Origin: Sorghum bicolor
Taxonomy: Eukaryota; Streptophyta; Magnoliopsida; Poales; Poaceae
DNA length: 64,000 nt
Assembly (NCBI RefSeq): GCF_000003195.3
Contig: NC_012875.2
Coordinates: 12,813,160-12,877,159 of the forward strand
Direction of reading: 5' to 3'
Both the position numbers and the translations under genes were made by a program. How positions within the stretch are numbered: the stretch's first letter is position 1; each line of letters begins with the position of its first letter. Positions 57,902-64,000 of the stretch are shown here, piece after piece. The notes under the pieces are model-generated. The model worked only from the letters and a program-made list of their open reading frames with translations, did not search any database and was not told the DNA's origin.

Positions 57902-59572
57902 GTGGTGGACGAGTTCCCCGATGTTTTCCCGGATGAGTTGCCAGGTATGCCACCAGACCGAGACATTGAATTTCTTATTGAGCTTTTACCTGGAACTGCA
58001 CCCATAGGAAAAAGACCATATAGAATGGGGGTAAATGAATTAGAGGAACTTAAGAAACAGCTTAAGGAATTGCAAGAAAAAGGGTTTATTCGTCCTAGTT
58101 CTTCACCATGGGGTACACCAGTAATCTTTGTTGATAAGAAAGATGGCACTAGGAGGATGTGTGTGGATTATCGGTCATTAAATGAAGTCACTATTAAAAA
58201 CAAGTACCCATTGCCTAGAATAGATGACTTATTTGACCAACTGAAAGGAGCATGTGTATTCTCCAAAATTGACCTTCGATCTGGCTATCACCAGTTGAAA
58301 ATCCGTGCAACTGACATACCTAAGACAGCTTTTACCACAAGGTATGGCTTGTATGAGTATACAGTCATGTCATTTGGGCTGACCAATGCACCTGCATACT
58401 TCATGTATATGATGAACAAGGTGTTCATGGAGTATTTGGATAAGTTCGTGGTAGTATTCATTGATGATATATTAATCTTCTCCAAAACCAAAGAAGAACA
58501 TGCTGAACACTTGAGGCTGGTCTTGCAAAAGCTTAGAGAGAATAAATTGTATGCCAAGAAAAGCAAGTGTGAGTTTTGGTTGGATGAGGTCTCATTTTTG
58601 GGACATGTGGTCTCTAACGGTGGAATAGCCGTAGACCCCAGTAAAGTGCAGGATGTGCTAAATTGGAAGCCTCCAACCAATGCTAGTGAGATCCGTAGCT
58701 TTTTGGGACTAGCTGGTTATTATAGGAGATTTATTGAAGGCTTCTCTAAGTTAGCAAAGCCCATGACAGCCCTACTAGAGAAGAGTGCCAAATTTATTTG
58801 GTCAGATAAGTGTCAAGAAAATTTTGAGGAGCTAAAGAAAAGGTTGACCACAGCCCCCGTGTTGACCTTACCAGATCTGAGCAAAACCTTCTCTATTTAT
58901 TGCGATGCATCTCGCCTAGGCCTTGGCTGTGTGCTTATGCAAGAAGGAAGAGTAGTGGCGTACGCATCCAGGCAGTTGAGAAAACATGAGCTGAACTATC
59001 CTACTCATGATTTGGAGCTAGCTGCCGTGGTTCATGCTCTGAAGATTTGGAGGCATTATCTAATTGGACATAAGTGTGATATTTATACGGATCACAAAAG
59101 TTTGAAGTATATTTTCACACAGTCAGACCTGAACCTAAGGCAACGCCGCTGGCTAGAATTAATAAAGGATTATGACCTGGAAGTGCATTACCATCCCGGG
59201 AAGGCAAACGTTGTTGCCGATGCACTTAGCCGAAAGAGTTATGCCAATGGGCTGCAATTGACCTTCATTCCCACAGAGTTGCTAGCTGAAATAGCGCATC
59301 TCAATTTGGGTTTAGTGAACAACACTGTTGAATTGGAGTTAGAGCCCACCTTAGAGCAAGAAATCCGCAAAGGTCAGTTGGAAGATGAGAAACTAAAAGA
59401 AATTTCAGAGAATGTAGTGCTTGGAAAAGCACCGGGTTTCAAGTTAGACGAAAATGGTACACTATGGTTTGGGAAGAGAATATGTGTGCCAGAAGTGAAA
59501 TCCATACAATCCTGTGTGAAGCACATGACTCTGCATATTCAATTCACCCTGGAAGCACCAAGATGTATCTAG
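57902..59572 (+). pseudogene. pol of element C: reverse transcriptase and RNase H, interrupted at both ends
   Basis: Counted from 57902 (after the TAG). [18 protein letters not shown] leads into RT with [43 protein letters not shown] and the catalytic FIDD at residues 186-189. RNase H follows (D335 in [29 protein letters not shown]). It makes cDNA from element RNA primed by tRNA. The upstream TAG replaces a leucine codon (CTG) of B. The frame shifts after KSI at about 59508, where seven bases present in B are missing, so integrase is read in another frame. Otherwise there are no stops. Confidence 0.9.
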
Positions 59573-60771
59573 ATCTTAAAGAAAAATATTGGTGGTATGG
59601 ATTAAAGAGAGATGTGGCAGAGTATGTAGCGTTATGTGATACTTGTCAGAGGGTGAAAGCCGAGCACCAAAGACCTGCAGGGTTGTTGCAGCCAATGCAA
59701 GTGCCCGAGTGGAAATGGGAAGAAGTAGGTATGGATTTCATCACTGGATTGCCCCGCACCCAGCGTGGGTATGATTCAATTTGGGTAATAGTGGATCGAC
59801 TCACTAAAGTTGCTCACTTTTTGCCCGTTAAGACCAACTATGATGGTGCAAAGTTGGCAAAGTTATATATGGATAGAATCGTGAGTCTGCACGGAGTTCC
59901 GAAGAAGATCGTGTCTGATCGGGGTACACAGTTCACATCTCAGTTTTGGCATAAAGTACATGAATCATTGGGAACAAAGTTGAACTTTAGTTCCGCGTAT
60001 CATCCCCAAACTGATGGGCAGACTGAAAGAGTAAATCAGATTCTAGAAGCCATGTTGAGAGCGTGTGCGTTACAGTATGGTACCAGTTGGGACACTAGTT
60101 TACCATATGCTGAATTTTCATATAATAATAGTTACCAGAAAAGTCTTGATATGGCACCGTTTGAAGCATTGTATGGGCGGAAATGTAGAACACCTCTGTT
60201 TTGGAATCAGACTGGCGAGAGTCAAGTATTTGGACCTGATGTTCTTAGAGATGCAGAGGAAAAAGTGCGGAAAATACGGGACAACTTGAGAGTAGCCCAG
60301 TCCCGGCAAAAGAGTTATGCTGATACTAGAAGAAGAGAATTGGCATTCGAGATAGGCGACTATGTGTATTTGAAGGTGTCACCTATGAGAAGTGTCAGGA
60401 GGTTTAATATGAAGGGAAAATTGGCACCGAGGTACGTTGGACCGTTCAGAATTCTTAGGAGACGTGGAGAAGTGGCCTATCAGTTAGAGTTGCCTGCGAG
60501 TATGTCGGGTATTCATGATGTGTTCCATGTGTCGCAACTGAAGAAATGTTTGCGAGTGCCTGAGGAACAAATTCCATTGGAGGAACTCACAGTTGAAGGA
60601 GATCTAACTTATGAGGAATATCCAATCAAGATCTTAGAAACGGCGGAAAGAGTCACCCGGAGTCGGGTTATAAAGATGTGCAAAGTGCAGTGGCACCGAT
60701 ATAAAGAAGAAGAAGCCACTTGGGAAAGAGAAGATGAGCTGAGACAATCTTATCCGTATCTCTTTGAGTAA
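59509..60771 (+). pseudogene. pol of element C: integrase and chromodomain-like tail
   Basis: In the frame used after the 7-base deletion: the zinc-binding HHCC region (H in [11 protein letters not shown], then CDTCQ), catalytic core with D at 59734 (MDFITGLP), D at 59917 (SDRGTQFTS) and E at 60025 (DGQTERVNQ). The last two are 35 residues apart, the D35E spacing of integrases. The C-terminal part has the GDYVYLKVSPMR module and ends in a chromodomain-like segment (CKVQWHRYKEEEATWERED) with stop at 60769-60771. Integrase joins cDNA to the genome; the chromodomain of chromoviruses can steer insertion to heterochromatin, which fits this element's place in a satellite. An ATG at 59464 opens this frame, but it is unlikely to be a natural start. 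Confidence 0.9.
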
Positions 60772-60803
60772 GCACCATCTCAATCTCGAGGACGAGATTA
60801 TTT

Positions 60804-60819
60804 TTAAGGGGGGTAGAAT
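60804..60819 (+). other. Polypurine tract of element C
   Basis: TTAAGGGGGGTAGAAT directly before the 3' LTR start TGTAACACCC, preceded by CTCGAGGACGAGATTAT. Confidence 0.88.
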
Positions 60820-63711
60820 TGTAACACCCAAAAATTTTGTTTCTTTTAAATAGATGAAATGAATTTATTTTGTGAGCATTTTTTTCACTATAGGAAAATA
60901 AATAAATTTGGAGAAATTAAAATTTAAAATAAGCTTAGAGAAAACTTTATGTTGCATTCATGCTGGAGCATTCTTTTATGTGATGAGTGTTTTGAAAACA
61001 AATGTCAAACTGATTAAAAATCTATTTGGAAAATGCATTGAAAAATTGTTTAAAAAAAAGGAATTTTTCCTTTCCCTTCCCCTTTTCGGCCTGGAGGCCC
61101 AGCATCTCCCCCTCCCCCGCGCCCCTTCTTGGGCCGGCCCAGCCGCCTCCCCCTCCCTTCCCCCTCTCTCTCTCACCCGCTGACAGGCCGGGCCCGCCTG
61201 TCAGCTCTCTCTTCCCCAACCGTCGCCCCCGCTCTTCTCTCTCTCTCGGTTTGGAAACCGCAAGGCCGAAGCCCGCGCCCACGATTTCCCTCCCCCGCGC
61301 CTCGGCTTCAGTTGGAGAACCCCCCCCCGTGCGCCCGAGCCTCCTTCCCCTCCCCATTCCTCCGCTCCTCGCTTCTGCTCCCATCCGCGAAAACGCAGAG
61401 AGAAGCCGCCGCCGCGACCTCTGCGAGAAGCCGCCGTCCGAGCCGTTTTCGTCCTCCTCTACCTTTTCGGCTTTCTTCCAAGCGTTGCGGTGCTCTCTAG
61501 GGCCGGTTTCCGCGAGCTCCGGCGAGCTCCATGGCCGCCGGCCATGGAGCGGGCCGCGCGGGCTCTCCCCGGCCACGCCAAGGCCGGGATTGAGTTCCCC
61601 TTGCAATCCTCTCTCTCCCGGTAGTTTCGGTTCGCAAAACCACGCCCCGTAGCGCCTAAACGAGTTTCTCCGGCGAGCTTCGCAGGCCGGACAAGGCAGC
61701 GCCGCCGCCATCTCCTTCCCCTCCGACCAGGCGCGCCGCCCCCTTCTCTCTCCCCTCCCCCTTCTAATCTTGGCCGATCATCAGGAGATCGACGGCCCTG
61801 AGCGCACCGTACCCCTTCGTGGGTCGGTTTTGCTAAAGACCCCCCCCTGGAATTTAAGTTTCGAGCCGCAGTCCTTAGCGCCTTCGAGTGAAATACGCTT
61901 TCTCTGTTAGAAAACGTATTATCCGTCGGTTAGGTCAAAATACGCTTTCAGGAAATTACAGAATTGCCACTGAACTTGTTTTGGTCATAAAATATTCGTT
62001 ATTGCTCCGATTTAACCCGTTCAAATTGCGTTAGATTCGTAATTAAATTCTCTACATGATAGTACCACTGTTTCTGTATTTTGCCACTTTTTATTTTCAG
62101 GGTTAGGTTTAATTAATTAAATGCCTATAGGAAATCGTCGAAAAAGTCGTAACTTGGTCGTTTTAGCTCCGATTTTCGTGATCTTCGTATCTATGTGGTC
62201 GTAGCGAATCGTAGGTTCTGTTTTTAAATATTTTATTTCATTTTTGATCTGTTGGTGTACTGTTCTAATTAAATGATTGTTTGCTTGTATGAATGAACCT
62301 GGATGCGTGTTGTTGTGTGGTACCGATCGAGCGCAGACGGTGACATGTCCGCGGGTGATCCATTTTACTACGAGGAGCAGCAGGACCAGCAGCAGTTCCC
62401 CTTCACTGAAGGCAAGTATAACATGGGTTTCCCTTGTACACCTATTCACTTAATTAATTACGCATCTGCATGTGTCTAATTTGGTAACCCTAAGGACATC
62501 CTAGCTACCTGACTATATATTTATGACACCTATGGGTAGAATGCATGTGGGTAGCTTTGCTAGTGCTTTAATTAATTGAGAATTTATTATCACTCTGACT
62601 TTAACGAATATGATGATAAATGTTGGGAAAAAGGGCTATGGTGCAATTGACTTCGGTCGAGTTGACCTAGACCCTCCGTAAGGACTTCTCTGTAAGCGAC
62701 AATCCGGGACTTACAGTGCAACCGTGATGGTTATATGGCTCTAACTTTAGCTCAGTAATAGGATCTCATCTAGCTGGTTAGAGGTTACCCGAAAGGGCGC
62801 AAGAGGGGCTTGCCACTTTGGGTATAGAACTGCTTCTGTTCCTATGTGTATAGCCGTGATGGAAATGTGCCATAGGAAAGGGGGTTCTCTATATCTGCCT
62901 GCCGAGGAAACCTCGTGGCCCTAACTGGTTAGACGTGGCCTATGGAAGGCTTCATAGTGTTCCCTGCCCGCTCACCTTGGTAGTGTTAGTGGGTCTTGCA
63001 AACCCCGGGCATATGGGTAACACGACTTACGGGAAAAGTGCACACCTCTGCGCAGAGTTTGATCAAACTGGTATACTAGCCGTGCTCTCGGACATGAGCG
63101 GCCTTGGACCCTTACGGAATAGTTGGGTGTGGATGGTTATGGGGAATAACTAATGAAAATCTGACGCATTGATCGTGATGATTAATGTGGTTTAACCGTG
63201 ATGGTGATGGTGTTAGCCGTGAAGGTTAACGGTGTTATTATCATGTACTCATTTGGGCTAATTGGGAGCTTAAGCATAATTGATGATTAAATAGGATTAA
63301 AACATTGACCAATTAAAATGCTAACTGCAGTAGCCAGTGTCTGACCTCTTTGAGCCGCATAAATTCCTATGTTATGCTTGCGGAGTACGAGATGTACTCA
63401 CGCTTGTTTTTTTTCTTTTGGACAAAAAATCCCGGATGGGTAACAAATTACAGCTTTTACGAGGAATTTCCGGAGGACTTCTAGGTTGGCAATCCCCCAG
63501 TCGGTCGTCCCTGTGTTGGAGTTATCTTATCATAGCTAGTTATGAGTTTATTTTCCGTTTGTCGCAGACTTTGATATATTTGTGTTGTAATAACGTTTTG
63601 TAAGACACTTGTTATGATACATTTGTAATTTGTCGACTTGTGTGCGCGACTATTCCTGGGGCGCACATGAGATTATTGTACTCAAATTTATCCTTAAATT
63701 TGGGTGTGACA
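60820..63711 (+). repeat. 3' LTR of element C, 2.9 kb
   Basis: TGTAACACCCAAAAATTTTG...AATTTGGGTGTGACA. It matches the 5' LTR throughout, with scattered differences such as a 10-base length change near 60845 versus 51590 and a longer C run near 61321. It carries the same palindrome (63046-63057) and donor motif (about 62406-62422). Confidence 0.92.
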
Positions 63712-64000
63712 AATTTGTATTTGGCAACCTTTTTATTTGAGTTCATCTTGTCATGCAAAACCGCGTTTTTAATTGAAAATTTTAAAATTTGATTTTTTTA
63801 AACAACCTCGGATGGAAAAACTCTCTAAATAAACTTTATAGATCTCAATCATGCAAAACCGCGTTTTTAATTGAAAATTTTAAAATTTGATTTTTTTAAA
63901 CAACCTCGGATGGAAAAACTCTCTAAATAAACTTTATAGATCTCAAAAAGTTATAAAACTTTATAGTTGATAACTTTTTGTTTTGAAATCTTCTTGTCAT
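63712..64000. repeat. Satellite array block 3 (resumes after element C, runs off the window)
   Basis: It continues the unit interrupted at 51551, beginning AATTTGTATTTGGCAACC. A 98-bp piece (63751-63848) is repeated immediately at 63849-63946, a local duplication within the unit. The array therefore extends past the right edge. Confidence 0.9.

Larger units (their letters stand above)
51552..63711 (+). mobile_element. Element C: nearly complete Ty3/gypsy chromovirus (Tekay/Del-like) inserted in the satellite
   Basis: It has two similar LTRs (51552-54457 and 60820-63711), a primer site at 54461, an extra ORF (54652-55595), gag-protease (56276-57901), RT-RNase H-integrase-chromodomain-like tail (57902-60771) and a polypurine tract (60804-60819). 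Flanks are in-phase satellite: ATTTT on the left and AATTT on the right, so the target duplication is AATTT-like with slippage in the T run. The LTRs differ mostly by scattered substitutions and small indels, indicating a fairly young insertion. Defects are a TAG between protease and RT, a 7-base deletion before integrase, and a one-base shift in the extra ORF. Confidence 0.92.

Overview
The window is repeat DNA from a grass genome. The CTTTGCCGAGTGT motif, the LTR families and the plant Helitron termini point to a panicoid (maize/sorghum/sugarcane/millet-type) species; the exact species cannot be told from sequence alone. I find no convincing intact host gene. The window consists of nested LTR retrotransposons, one Helitron, and a long tandem array of about 570-bp units that appears to derive from CACTA-transposon sequence. 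Two 100-bp runs of N (11952-12051 and 48957-49056) are assembly gaps.

Layout. 1-1270: end of a minus-strand gypsy-type LTR (G). 1271-9951: minus-strand, apparently non-coding large retrotransposon derivative (F) with a ~5 kb LTR (4987-9951), a 1.75 kb internal region (3238-4986) and a broken 3' LTR. 9952-25092: minus-strand Ty3/gypsy chromovirus (B): partial 3' LTR, decayed gag-pol, an extra ORF upstream of gag, and an intact 5' LTR. B's pol is split by a 3.94-kb Helitron (13896-17832). 25093-28307: tail of a plus-strand LTR (D) holding a solo LTR (H, 25629-28273) with a perfect ATATG target duplication. 28308-51551: the satellite array, interrupted by a 3.6-kb minus-orientation solo LTR (E, 39781-43379, TSD AACAT). 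51552-63711: a nearly complete plus-strand chromovirus (C) with two ~2.9 kb LTRs, extra ORF, gag-protease and RT-RNaseH-integrase-chromodomain. 63712-64000: the array resumes in phase.

Order of events read from the nesting: array formed first; D, E and C each inserted into it; B inserted into D, and H into D; F inserted into B's 3' LTR; G inserted into F's 3' LTR; the Helitron inserted into B's pol. In this reading the rest of G, F, B, D and then the array should continue left of base 1.

The most interesting signals are: (1) the satellite, whose unit has a three-subunit, partly palindromic architecture with CTTTGCCGAGTGT hairpins and local dimer/trimer higher-order repeats; (2) a conserved extra ORF upstream of gag in both chromoviruses, each ORF and each gag preceded directly by a splice-acceptor-like YAG|ATG; (3) a conserved AAG|GCAAGTATA motif in the LTRs that looks like a GC-AG intron donor; (4) a Helitron whose removal restores the pol reading frame exactly and which carries what looks like one exon of a LysM-type receptor kinase. 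All identity statements are by eye.
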